From Archivesica marissinica (taxonomy: Eukaryota; Mollusca; Bivalvia; Venerida; Vesicomyidae): a stretch of 64,000 nucleotides of DNA. Position numbers and translations under genes: made by a program. This document shows positions 52,401-62,496 of the stretch, in pieces. The notes beneath the pieces are model-generated. The model had not been told where the DNA came from. It was given only the letters and a program-made list of their open reading frames with translations, and did no database searches. How positions within the stretch are numbered: the first letter of the stretch is position 1; every line of letters begins with the position of its first letter. Where the stretch lies: contig CM026393.1 in assembly GCA_014843695.1 (NCBI GenBank), positions 7,659,355 through 7,723,354 on the forward strand. The letters run 5' to 3'.

Positions 52401-55400
52401 TATACATAAATGTGTGCTTTGTTCACTACAGTTCTATCTGCAATATACATAAATGTGTGCTTTGTTCACTACAGTTCTGTCTGCAATATACAGAAACATG
52501 TGCTTTGTTCACTAAAGTTATGTCTACAATATACAGAAATGTGTGCTTTGTTCACTACAGTTCTATCTGCAATATACATAAATGTGTGCTTTGTTCACTA
52601 CAGTTCTGTCTGCAATATACATAACTGTATGCTTTGTTCACTAAAGCTGTGTCTGCAACATACATAACTGTGTGCTTTGTTCACTAAAGTTATGTCTACA
52701 ATATACATAAATGTGTGCTTTGTTCACTACAGTTCTGTCTGCAATATACATAAATGTATGCTTTGTTCACTAAAGTTATGTCTGCAACATACATAACTGG
52801 GTGCTTTGTTCACTAAAGTTATGTCTGCAACATACATAACTGTGTACTTTGTTCACTACAGTTCTATCTCCAATATACATAAACATGTGCGTTGTTCACT
52901 ACAGTTCTGTCTGCAATATACAGAAACATGTGCTTTGTTCACTACAGTTCTGTCTGCAATATACAGAAACATGTGCTTTGTTCACTACAGTTCTGTCTGC
53001 AATATACATAAACATGTGCGTTGTTCATTACAGTTCTGTCTGCAATATACATAAATGTATGCTTTGTTCACTAAAGTTATGTCTGCAACATACATAACTG
53101 GGTGCTTTGTTCACTAAAGTTATGTCTGCAACATACATAACTGTGTGCTTTGTTCACTACAGTTCTATCTCCAATATACATAAACATGTGCGTTGTTCAC
53201 TACAGTTCTGTCTGCAATATACAGAAACATGTGCTTTGTTCACTACAGTTCTATCTGCAATATACAGAAACATGTGCGTTGTTCACTACAGTTCTGTCTG
53301 CAATATACAGAAACATGTGCTTTGCTCACTACAGTTCTATCTGCAATATACAGAAACATGTGCTTTGTTCACTACAGTTCTATCTGCAATATACAGAAAC
53401 ATGTGCTTTGTTCACTACAGTTATATCTGCAATATACAGAAACATGTGCTTTGTTCACTACAGTTCTATCTGCAATATACAGAAACATGTGCTTTGTTCA
53501 CTACAGTTCTATCTGCAATATACAGAAGTCACATGTTAGTGTTCACATGTTAGTGGGATGACATACGAGTCAGGATATGAACATTAACCACTTATCCATA
53601 GTGGAGCTGAGACTAGTTTACAGTGCACTGTCAGCCTTCAGGTTAACTGGTATTACAAACAGTATAAACCTGGTTTACAGTGCACCGTCAGCCTTCAGGT
53701 TAACTGGTATTACAAACAGTATAAACCTGGTTTACAGTGCACCGCCAGCCTTCAGGTTAACTGGTATTACAAACAGTATAAACCTGGTTTACAGTGCACC
53801 ATCAGCCTTCAGGTTAACTGGTATTACAAACAGTATAAACCTGGTTTACAGTGCACCATCAGCCTTCAGGTTAACTGGTATTACAAACAGTATAAACCTG
53901 GTTTACAGTGCACCGCCAGCCTTCAGGTTAACTGGTATTACAAACAGTATAAACCTGGTTTACAGTGCACCATCAGCCTTCAGGTTAACTGGTATTACAA
54001 ACAGTATAAACCTGGTTTACAGTGCACCATCAGCCTTCAGGTTAACTGGTATTACAAACAGTATAAACCTGGTTTACAGTGCACCGCCAGCCTTCAGGTT
54101 AACTGGTATTACAAACAGTATAAACCTGGTTTACAGTGCACCATCAGCCTTCAGGTTAACTGGTATTACAAACAGTATAAACCTGGTTTACAGTGCACCA
54201 TCAGCCTTCAGGTTAACTGGTATTACAAACAGTATAAACCTGGTTTACAGTGCACCGCCAGCCTTCAGGTTAACTGGTATTACAAACAGTATAAACCTGG
54301 TTTACAGTGCACCATCAGCCTTCAGGTTAACTGGTATTACAAACAATATACACCTGGTTTATAGTACACCATCAGCCTTCAGGTTAACTGGTATTACAAA
54401 CAATATACACCTGGTTTATAGTACACCATCAGCCTTCAGGTTAACTGGTATTACAAACGATATACACCTGGTTTACAGTGCACCATCAGCCTTCAGGTTA
54501 ACTGGTATTACAAACGATATCAACCTGGTTTACAGTGCACCGTCAGCCTTCAGGTTAACTGGTATTACAAACGATATAAACCTGGTTTACAGTGCACCGT
54601 CAGCCTTCAGGTTAACTGGTATTACAAACGATATAAACCTGGTTTACAGTGCACCGTCAGCCTTCAGGTTAACTGGTATTACAAACGATATAAACCTGGT
54701 TTACAGTGCACCGTCAGCCTTCAGGTTAACTGGTATTACAAACGATATAAACCTGGTTTACAGTGCACCGTCAGCCTTCAGGTTAACTGGTATTACAAAC
54801 GATATAAACCTGGTTTACAGTGCACCGCCAGCCTTCAGGTTAACTGGTATTACAAACGATATAAACCTGGTTTACAGTGCACCGTCAGCCTTCAGGTTAA
54901 CTGGTATTACAAACGATATAAACCTGGTTTACAGTGCACCATCAGCCTTCAGGTTAACTGGTATTACAAACGATATAAACCTGGTTTACAGTGCACCTTC
55001 AGCCTTCAGGTTAACTGGTATTACAAACGATATACACCTGGTTTACAGTGCACCGTCAGCCTTCAGGTTAACTGGTATTACAAACGATATAAACCTGGTT
55101 TACAGTGCACCGTCAGCCTTCAGGTTAACTGGTATTACAAACGATATACACCTGGTTTACAGTGCACCATCAGCCTTCAGGTTAACTGGTATTACAAACG
55201 ATATACACCTGGTTTACAGTGCACCGTCAGCCTTCAGGTTAACTGGTATTACAAACGATATACACCTGGTTTACAGTGCACCGTCAGCCTTCAGGTTAAC
55301 TGGTATTACAAACGATATACACCTGGTTTACAGTGCACCGTCAGCCTTCAGGTTAACTGGTATTACAAACGATATAAACCTGGTTTACAGTGCACCGCCA

Positions 55401-58400
55401 GCCTTCAGGTTAACTGGTATTACAAACGATATACACCTGGTTTACAGTGCACCGTCAGCCTTCAGGTTAACTGGTATTACAAACGATATACACCTGGTTT
55501 ACAGTGCACCGTCAGCCTTCAGGTTAACTGGTATTACAAACGATATAAACCTGGTTTACAGTGCACCGTCAGCCTTCAGGTTAACTGGTATTACAAACGA
55601 TATACACCTGGTTTACAGTGCACCGTCAGCCTTCAGGTTAACTGGTATTACAAACGATATAAACCTGGTTTACAGTGCACCGTCAGCCTTCAGGTTAACT
55701 GGTATTACAAACGATATACACCTGGTTTACAGTGCACCGTCAGCCTTCAGGTTAACTGGTATTACAAACGATATACACCTGGTTTACAGTGCACCGTCAG
55801 CCTTCAGGTTAACTGGTATTACAAACGATATACACCTGGTTTACAGTGCACCGTCAGCCTTCAGGTTAACTGGTATTACAAACGATATACACCTGGTTTA
55901 CAGTGCACCGTCAGCCTTCAGGTTAACTGGTATTACAAACGATATACACCTGGTTTACAGTGCACCGTCAGCCTTCAGGTTAACTGGTATTACAAACGTA
56001 TACACCTGGTTTACAGTGCACCGTCAGCCTTCAGGTTAACTGGTATTACAAACGTATATACACCTGGTTTACAGTGCACCGTCAGCCTTCAGGTTAACTG
56101 GTATTACAAACGATATAAACCTGGTTTACAGTGCACCGTCAGCCTTCAGGTTAACTGGTATTACAAACGATATACACCTGGTTTACAGTGCACCGTCAGC
56201 CTTCAGGTTAACTGGTATTACAAAACGATATACACCTGGTTTACAGTGCACCGTCAGCCTTCAGGTTAACTGGTATTACAAAACGATATACACCTGGTTT
56301 ACAGTGCACCGTCAGCCTTCAGGTTAACTGGTATTACAAACGATATACACCTGGTTTACAGTGCACCGCCAGCCTTCAGGTTAACTGGTATTACAAACGT
56401 ATACACCTGGTTTACAGTGCACCGTCAGCCTTCAGGTTAACTGGTATTACAAACGTATACACCTGGTTTACAGTGCACCGTCAGCCTTCAGGTTAACTGG
56501 TATTACAAACGATATACACCTGGTTTACAGTGCACCGTCAGCCTTCAGGTTAACTGGTATTACAAACGATATACACCTGGTTTACAGTGCACCGCCAGCC
56601 TTCAGGTTAACTGGTATTACAAACGTTATACACCTGGTTTACAGTGCACCGTCAGCCTTCAGGTTAACTGGTATTACAAACGTTATACACCTGGTTTACA
56701 GTGCACCGTCAGCCTTCAGGTTAACTGGTATTACAAACAATATACACCTGGTTTACAGTGCACCGTCAGCCTTCAGGTTAACTGGTATTACAAAACAATA
56801 TACACCTGGTTTACAGTGCACCGTCAGCCTTCAGGTTAACTGGTATTACAAACGATATACACCTGGTTTACAGTGCACCGTCAGCCTTCAGGTTAACTGG
56901 TATTACAAACGATATACACCTGGTTTACAGTGCACCGCAGCCTTCAGGTTAACTGGTATTACAAACGTTATACACCTGGTTTACAGTGCACCGTCAGCCT
57001 TCAGGTTAACTGGTATTACAAACGTTATACACCTGGTTTACAGTGCACCGTCAGCCTTCAGGTTAACTGGTATTACAAACGATATACACCTGGTTTACAG
57101 TGCACCGTCAGCCTTCAGGTTAACTGGTATTACAAACGATATACACCTGGTTTACAGTGCACCGTCAGCCTTCAGGTTAACTGGTATTACAAACGATATA
57201 CACCTGGTTTACAGTGCACCGTCAGCCTTCAGGTTAACTGGTATTACAAACGTTATACACCTGGTTTACAGTGCACCGTCAGCCTTCAGGTTAACTGGTA
57301 TTACAAACGTTATACACCTGGTTTACAGTGCACCATCAGCCTTCAGGTTAACTGGTATTACAAAACAATATACACCTGGTTTACAGTGCACCGTCAGCCT
57401 TCAGGTTAACTGGTATTACAAAACAATATACACCTGGTTTACAGTGCACCGTCAGCCTTCAGGTTAACTGGTATTACAAACGATATACACCTGGTTTACA
57501 GTGCACCGTCAGCCTTCAGGTTAACTGGTATTACAAACGATATACACCTGGTTTACAGTGCACCGCCAGCCTTCAGGTTAACTGGTATTACAAACGTTAT
57601 ACACCTGGTTTACAGTGCACCGTCAGCCTTCAGGTTAACTGGTATTACAAACGTTATACACCTGGTTTACAGTGCACCGTCAGCCTTCAGGTTAACTGGT
57701 ATTACAAACGATATACACCTGGTTTACAGTGCACCGTCAGCCTTCAGGTTAACTGGTATTACAAACGATATACACCTGGTTTACAGTGCACCGCCAGCCT
57801 TCAGGTTAACTGGTATTACAAACGTTATACACCTGGTTTACAGTGCACCGTCAGCCTTCAGGTTAACTGGTATTACAAACGTTATACACCTGGTTTACAG
57901 TGCACCGTCAGCCTTCAGGTTAACTGGTATTACAAACGATATACACCTGGTTTACAGTGCACCGTCAGCCTTCAGGTTAACTGGTATTACAAAACGATAT
58001 ACACCTGGTTTACAGTGCACCGTCAGCCTTCAGGTTAACTGGTATTACAAACGATATAAACCTGGTTTACAGTGCACCGTCAGCCTTCAGGTTAACTGGT
58101 ATTACAAACGATATACACCTGGTTTACAGTGCACCGCCAGCCTTCAGGTTAACTGGTATTACAAACGTTATACACCTGGTTTACAGTGCACCGTCAGCCT
58201 TCAGGTTAACTGGTATTACAAACGTTATACACCTGGTTTACAGTGCACCGTCAGCCTTCAGGTTAACTGGTATTACAAACGATATAAACCTGGTTTACAG
58301 TGCACCGTCAGCCTTCAGGTTAACTGGTATTACAAACGATATACACCTGGTTTACAGTGCACCGTCAGCCTTCAGGTTAACTGGTATTACAAACGATATA

Positions 58401-61400
58401 AACCTGGTTTACAGTGCACCGTCAGCCTTCAGGTTAACTGGTATTACAAACGATATAAACCTGGTTTACAGTGCACCGTCAGCCTTCAGGTTAACTGGTA
58501 TTACAAACGATATAAACCTGGTTTACAGTGCACCGTCAGCCTTCAGGTTAACTGGTATTACAAACGATATACACCTGGTTTACAGTGCACCGTCAGCCTT
58601 CAGGTTAACTGGTATTACAAACGATATACACCTGGTTTACAGTGCACCGTCAGCCTTCAGGTTAACTGGTATTACAAACGATATAAACCTGGTTTACAGT
58701 GCACCGTCAGCCTTCAGGTTAACTGGTATTACAAACGATATAAACCTGGTTTATAGTGCACCATCAGCATTCAGGTTAACTGGTATTACAAACGATATAA
58801 ACCTGGTTTACAGTGCACCATCAGCCTTCAGGTTAACTGGTATTACAAACGATATAAACCTGGTTTACAGTGCACCGTCAGCCTTCAGGTTAACTGGTAT
58901 TACAAACGATATAAACCTGGTTTACAGTGCACCGTCAGCCTTCAGGTTAACTGGTATTACAAACGATATAAACCTGGTTTACAGTGCACCGTCAGCCTTC
59001 AGGTTAACTGGTATTACAAACGATATAAACCTGGTTTACAGTGCACCGTCAGCCTTCAGCCATCATTAACCACTCGACCACGGAGGCGGTATTTTAGATA
59101 TTTTGATTTGATAATATTTTATTGCTGTATATACATGTATGATACAATTACAAACAAATTACAAATACATAATTAGCAAATGGGTTGAGCCACAAGTTCT
59201 AACAACATTAGTGATTGGCGCTCCCCATAGAAGAGATTTGAACACTACATAATTTAAATGGCTTAATTAAAGCTGAAACATGTAAATAACGTAGTTTACA
59301 AGATGTAATATATGCAATATTAGTCTTTGACTTTTTCAAAGAAATGTACTCGTCTGCACAATCCACTGTCCAGCCATCATTGAGCAAGTATGCACTCATT
59401 GAGCAAGTATGCACTCATTGAGCAAGTATGCACTCATTGAGCAAGTATGCACTCATTGAGCAAGTATGCACTCATTGAGCAAGTATGCACTCATTGAGCA
59501 AGTATGCACTCATTGAGCAAGTATGCACTCATTGAGCAAGTATGCACTCATTGAGCAAGTATGCACTCATTGAGCAAGTATGCACTCATTGAGCAAGTAT
59601 GCACTCATTGAGCAAGTATGCACTCATTGAGCAAGTATGCACTCATTGAGCAAGTATGCACTCATTGAGCAAGTATGCACTCATTGAGCAAGTATGCACT
59701 CAATTAGCAAGTATGCACTCATTGAGCAAGATATGTTACCTGTCATTGTTTCTTGTTCACACAGGTAGGAGAACAGCCAATGTCTGGTTTCGAAAGTTTA
59801 ATGCATGAAGAAAATGAGTATATTTTCAAACAAGTTCAAACTTATATTAAATCAACAAGGCACTTTGAGCACAGACATACCTAACTATATTATGAAGTTA
59901 TGCTGTTCTTTTGATACGATTTTTGCCTGGGTGTGGCTGCGGGTTTGGCTGGCTGAGGGTATTGTACGGTGTGGCACTGGGAAAGTTTAGTAGTTGCGAA
60001 TTGCATTTCTTAATGCTTTTCTTTCTTTTTTTGGTATTTTTTATCATATCCATTATTATCCCCTTAATTGTAATCAAAAACTTGTATCCTAATTGCAATG
60101 CTCTTATACTATATTCAGTCTCTTTGTTAATTACAAACTAGTATGTTGGGGCGGGCCGTAACTAATGTTGTTAAAACTTGTGGCCCAACCCTTTTGCTTC
60201 TCCATATATATATATACTGATAATGTTTGTACCATATATCTTATTTATTTCATCTGTAACATGTTTGTAAATTTGAGTTGTATTGTACATTGAATATAAA
60301 GAATGCAATAAAATATGATTAAACTAAGCCAATGTCTAAAGAGGTCATCTTTCCATAAAACAAAAGTTTAAAAGAGGAAAGATCAGAAGAGATTGTTGAT
60401 TATTACCAGTTCCTCGTCCACTCTAAAGAAGGCCACCTGACAAGGACGGTTGAGCAAGTTTGCAAAACAGATGAATGCGTCGGCCACGTCCATATTCAAC
60501 AATAATACGGCAGCAATGAAAGACATACCCTGCACCTGAAACATGCAAACATTACACATGTACGAGGACATATGGGAAACAAGCATTATATTTGTACGGT
60601 AATTCATAAAGAATTGATGAAGAAGTATGGCAAAATCAGCATTATTATAAAGAACACAATAGTCGAGCTTCATTTCCTTGCAAAGTATTGTATACTGTAA
60701 ATGTAATTGAAAATGATTTTAAAATCACCCTGATTTTAAGGAAGGAGCGAAAGCAAATTGTCATGAATATAATTGCATTTGGATATACAGATAAAATGGG
60801 CAAAGTAGAGTTACAAACAGGTAAGTCAGATTGTAATGGGCAAAGTAGAGTTACGATCAGGTAAGTCAGATTGTAATGGCAAAAGTAGAGTCATGAACAG
60901 GTAAGTCAGATTGTAATGGGCAAAGTAGAGTCATGAACAGGTAAGTCAGATCGTAATGGGCAAAGTAGAGTTATGAACAGGTAAGTCAGATTGTAATGGG
61001 CAAAGTAGAGTCATGAACAGGTAAGTCAGATTGTAATGGGCAAAGTAGAGTTATGAACAGGTAAGTCAGATTGTAATGGGCAAAGTAGAGATACAAACAG
61101 GTAAGTCAGATTGTAATGGGTAAAGTAGAGTTATGAACAGGTAAGTCAGATTGTAATGGGCAAAGTAGAGATACAAACAGGTAAGTCAGATTGTAATGGG
61201 CAAAGTAGAGATACAAACAGGTAAGTCAGATTGTAATGGGCAAAGTAGAGTCACGAACAAGTAAGTCAAAACACATTCAATCTCATTGCTTGACTGTGAT
61301 GATGCAGGCCAAGTCGTCATATTAGATATCATCCTGAGATGAACATATGTGCCAATTTTTATCTTAAAATTCATAAGTAACAATAGGTGTTATGCAGAAG

Positions 61401-62296
61401 CGGACTTTAAAATATCAACCATAAATAAATCTTTGATGAACATTATTATTCAGTATTGCATTTCATTTTACATGTACTATTAGAATAAATGCAATACTTG
61501 AAAACGTGAGAATATGTTCCCACATTTAGAAGAAGGTAGGTCCAGAACCAGATGCACTGTCAAGCTTTATCTTCACAGAGTCATGCATATTTACTGTTGT
61601 CATTGCATCAAAGCAGTAACTCGCCAAGTCGGTGTTTTACTTTGTATCTGTTATGCTCTAAAGGTTGTGGGATTCGGGTTCCTATATCCACCAGTGAAGC
61701 TGTGCATATTATAATGACAGTTTACATTTTCTTTTTATTAACATTAGTTTAAACTTTATTTATTTTACAACGATTGCGAAGCAAGTTTTAACAACTTATA
61801 TTAATCACTCTACAACAATTGCGAAGAAAGTTTTAACAACTTATATTAATCATTCTGTGGTCATTCGTGTGGGAGGAAACCGGAGTACCCGGGGAACATT
61901 AGTTTATACAAATTTATTTTAGCTTGATTGCGAAACAAGTTCTTATAACTTATATTAATCACTCTCGAGACCTCATTCCTGTTGGAATCCATCGCCATCA
62001 GGGAGAGAGATTAGGCATGTGGAATTTAAATGCCTTGCCTAAAGGCACAATCGTAACGGCACAAGCGGGGCTCGAACTCCAGGCCTTTCGCACATGAAGT
62101 GAACGCGCTATCACTGAGCTATCACGACTTCCACTATTCCACTACGGGGAACATTGAAGTTAGACAACTACGGGGAACATTGAAGTTAGACAACTACGGG
62201 GAACATTGAAGTTAGACAACTTACATAACCAACATCAGGCCTGTAGCAGGCATAAGCACCAAGTAAACTGTGCAGCAAATCATGGTAAGGTCCACC
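46216..62296 (-). CDS. TBC1D12/14-like: TBC1D12/TBC1D14-like Rab GTPase-activating protein, C-terminal five exons
   Basis: A spliced gene assembled by hand from five exons, each with GT/AG borders. Intron phases are 0, 0, 2 and 1, and together the exons encode 202 residues plus a stop with no break. TBC proteins stimulate GTP hydrolysis by Rab GTPases. TBC1D12 and TBC1D14 of vertebrates act in recycling-endosome and autophagy traffic. Visible hallmarks are YRPDVGY followed by [14 protein letters not shown] (the catalytic Gln-finger region), [44 protein letters not shown] and [14 protein letters not shown]. The Arg-finger segment and the N-terminal part lie in exons beyond the right edge. Introns are 1,689, 11,022, 2,121 and 640 bp and consist mostly of minisatellites. 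No exon shows a frameshift or internal stop, so the gene is probably functional. Choosing between TBC1D12 and TBC1D14 is not possible by eye. Confidence 0.9.
46443..46490 (+). mobile_element. SINE body fragment
   Basis: TTCTCTCTCCCTCATG and TTCCAGGAATGAGGTGTTGA match the body of the SINE at 61771-62132 read on its minus strand (CTCTCTCCCTGATGG, AACAGGAATGAGG). This is a short, isolated fragment, cut by the hAT-like element that starts at 46491. Confidence 0.55.
46491..46791. mobile_element. hAT-like MITE, about 300 bp
   Basis: The ends are imperfect inverted repeats: CAGGGCTCATTCTAG at 46491 and the reverse complement of CTAGAATAAGCCCTG ending at 46791, with one mismatch. CAGGG ends are typical of hAT elements. 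The expected 8-bp target duplication is not convincing (GTTGAGAG against TGCTAGCG). The inside is AT-rich with no transposase. It lies in the 640-bp intron of the TBC gene. Confidence 0.55.
46797..46965 (-). mobile_element. Dispersed repeat fragment related to 61771-61990
   Basis: It shares CGATTGCGAAGCAAGTTTTA, ACAACTTATATTAATCACTC and GGAGGAAACCGGAGTACCCG (one or two mismatches) with the SINE-containing region at 61.8 kb. The order of the blocks is the same. It is probably the tail part of one family. No coding content. Confidence 0.65.
47050..47153 (-). CDS. TBC1D12/14-like: TBC gene exon D
   Basis: 104 bp. The acceptor is TATTTACAG before GAT and the donor is GTAAAC after TTTAG. The first G completes the Trp codon of the previous exon. 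It encodes [19 protein letters not shown] and [15 protein letters not shown], the most conserved C-terminal TBC block. Its first about 60 bp, together with the acceptor, is repeated a further dozen times in the adjacent intron (47154-48205). Confidence 0.94.
47094..48205. repeat. 82/90-bp array made of an exon start plus its splice acceptor
   Basis: About 13 units, the first being the real exon D border. Each unit on the minus strand holds about 30 bp of intron end (GTATATATTTACAG acceptor) and about 60 bp matching the exon start (ACCAAGTCACTGCCTCTAG, ATATAGCTTGCAGAGTTTG). After GTTTGGGATAT the copies leave the exon sequence. Units near the exon are 90 bp; most others have lost 8 bp (82 bp), which shifts the exon frame. 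A trimer pattern of GTGACTT, GAGACAT and GAGACTT is itself repeated (246 bp). Confidence 0.93.
48318..49153. repeat. 37-bp intronic array, about 22 copies
   Basis: Units contain CAATTCCATTGATTTATTCA and CATCCCATTCACAAACC. Variants are TATCCC, ACCCC and ACAATCCC. The period equals three other arrays in the window, with unrelated sequence. Confidence 0.95.
49156..49181 (-). repeat. Partial duplicate of exon C 3' end and donor
   Basis: ATTACCAGTCATAGAGATCA and GATGTA match the exon C donor region (TTACCAGTCATATAGATAG, AGATCAGAGGTA at 49272-49302) apart from a 6-bp deletion. It keeps CTG/GTAATC, so it is a possible decoy donor about 100 bp downstream of the real one. Confidence 0.7.
49208..49261. 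repeat. 18-bp repeat, three copies
   Basis: TATTGTCTATGTGGGTAC occurs three times, ending about 8 bp from the donor of exon C. Confidence 0.85.
49275..49384 (-). CDS. TBC1D12/14-like: TBC gene exon C
   Basis: 110 bp, phase 0 in and phase 2 out. The acceptor is ATATATTGTAG before ATG and the donor is GTAAGT after CTG. It encodes [17 protein letters not shown] and [16 protein letters not shown] plus two bases of a Trp codon, matching the TBC helix upstream of the SLPLD motif. The 43-bp array starts at the acceptor itself. A partial copy of its 3' end with the donor lies at 49156-49181. Confidence 0.9.
49385..53526. repeat. 43-bp array that repeats a 3' splice site, about 96 copies
   Basis: The unit read on the minus strand contains CATAACTTTAGTGAACAAAG, CACATTTCTG and TATATTGTAG; the first unit is the real end of the intron before exon C. 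Left-hand units carry TCTACAATATACAG on the plus strand. Right-hand units (after about 50.1 kb, dominant after 52.2 kb) have TCTGCAATATACAG and CACTACAGTTCTG, which on the minus strand gives the stronger acceptor TATTGCAG. Several open frames over it are artefacts of the unit. Confidence 0.95.
53619..59061. repeat. 57-bp array, about 95 copies
   Basis: The unit contains TACAGTGCACCGTCAGCCTT, CAGGTTAACTGGTATTACAA and ACGATATAAACCTGGTT. At 57 bp it is 19 codons, so an 820-codon open frame covers the left half. From about 56.0 kb onward one-base indels (ACGTATA, AAAACGAT) shift the frame freely, which argues against coding. At 53.74-54.26 kb a trimer of 171 bp is repeated at least four times. 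The array lies in the 11-kb intron of the TBC gene. Confidence 0.96.
59105..60325. mobile_element. Element with long imperfect inverted ends
   Basis: GGGTTGAGCCACAAGTTCTA and ACAACATTAGT at 59178-59210 are inverted relative to ACTAATGTTGTTAAAACTTG and TGGCCCAACCC near 60162-60193. Similarity continues outward to TATTTTATTGC on the left and GCAATAAAATA on the right, over roughly 100 bp. Either this is a non-autonomous DNA transposon of about 1.2 kb with long inverted repeats, or it is two LINE 3' ends in opposite orientation (the right copy has a GCAATAAAAT tail). No transposase or RT is seen between them. Confidence 0.55.
59379..59730. repeat. 20-bp array, about 17 copies
   Basis: The unit is CATTGAGCAAGTATGCACTC, almost perfectly uniform, implying recent expansion. 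It lies between the two inverted ends described at 59105-60325. Confidence 0.96.
60407..60535 (-). CDS. TBC1D12/14-like: TBC gene exon B
   Basis: 129 bp, 43 codons, phase 0 at both ends. The acceptor is ATGTTTCAG before GTG and the donor is GTAATA after CTG. It encodes [33 protein letters not shown] and EEL. The second codon-pair Gln is the predicted catalytic Gln finger. This is the only exon without an array touching it; the nearest, of 40 bp, starts about 260 bp away. Confidence 0.93.
60796..61267. repeat. 40-bp array, about 12 copies, with a consensus splice donor in each unit
   Basis: Units contain AATGGGCAAAGTAGAGTTAT and GAACAGGTAAGTCAGATTGT. Eleven units have CAGGTAAGT, the perfect metazoan 5' splice-site consensus, on the plus strand, antisense to the TBC gene. 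It lies in the intron between exons A and B. Confidence 0.95.
61268..61770. other. Unassigned intronic sequence
   Basis: About 500 bp with no array. Two short overlapping plus-strand frames starting near 61514 and 61552 show no domain I recognise. No splice-bounded exon compatible with the TBC gene is seen. Confidence 0.5.
61771..62132 (-). mobile_element. tRNA-derived SINE with tripled tail
   Basis: On the minus strand it starts GGAAGTCGTGATAGCTCAGT. It has an A-box (TAGCTCAGTGATAG) and B-box (GTTCGAGCCCC) about 45 bp apart, as in pol III promoters. A body with CCTTTAGGCAAGGCATTTAA and CTCTCTCCCTGATGG follows. The tail phrase GTGATTAATATAAGTTGTTA plus AAACTTGCTTCGCAATC occurs three times, with CGGGTACTCCGGTTTCCTCC between the copies. 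Fragments of the family lie at 46443-46490 and 46797-46965. Confidence 0.8.
62142..62219. repeat. 26-bp repeat, three copies, touching a splice donor
   Basis: Units contain CTACGGGGAACATTGAAGTT and AGACAA. The last unit runs into the donor of exon A: on the minus strand the exon is followed by GTAAGTTGTCTAAC, and the repeat starts again as GTAGTTGTCTAAC. Confidence 0.92.
62225..62296 (-). CDS. TBC1D12/14-like: TBC gene exon A (first exon in window)
   Basis: 72 bp, 24 codons. The acceptor is TTTATTTCAG before GGT and the donor is GTAAGT after TAT; both phases are 0. It encodes [13 protein letters not shown] followed by [11 protein letters not shown], the helix leading to the catalytic Gln loop of TBC domains. 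The Tyr of the YVQ motif is the last codon, so the intron splits the motif. A 26-bp array begins within four bases of the donor, and a 21-bp array begins about nine bases upstream of the exon. Confidence 0.9.
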
Positions 62297-62305
62297 CTGA
62301 AATAA

Positions 62306-62496
62306 ACCATGAAATATAAGGAAACCATCATGAAATATAAGAAAACCATCATGAAATATAAGAAAACTGTCATGAAATATAAGAAAACTGTCATGAAATA
62401 TAAGAAAACTGTCATGAAATATAAGAAAATCATCATGAAATATAAGAAAACCATCATGAAATATAAGAAAACTGTCATGAAATATAAGAAAACCTT
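62306..62496. repeat. 21-bp array, about 9 copies, touching a splice acceptor
   Basis: Units contain CATCATGAAATATAAGAAAA. The first, ACCATGAAATATAAGG, begins about nine bases upstream of the acceptor of exon A. Because 21 is a multiple of 3, a short open frame crosses it; this is not a gene. Confidence 0.93.

Noticed and set aside
53577..56039. 820-codon open frame with a 19-residue repeat
   Set aside because: The 57-bp unit keeps the frame by arithmetic. Units further right carry one-base indels with no loss of homogeneity, so there is no coding constraint. It is also antisense within an intron.
59898..60141. Short open frames on both strands
   Set aside because: They lie inside the inverted-end element, with no recognisable domain and low-complexity composition.
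62040..62132. A functional tRNA gene
   Set aside because: A- and B-box are present, but the sequence continues into a SINE body and related fragments occur elsewhere in the window.
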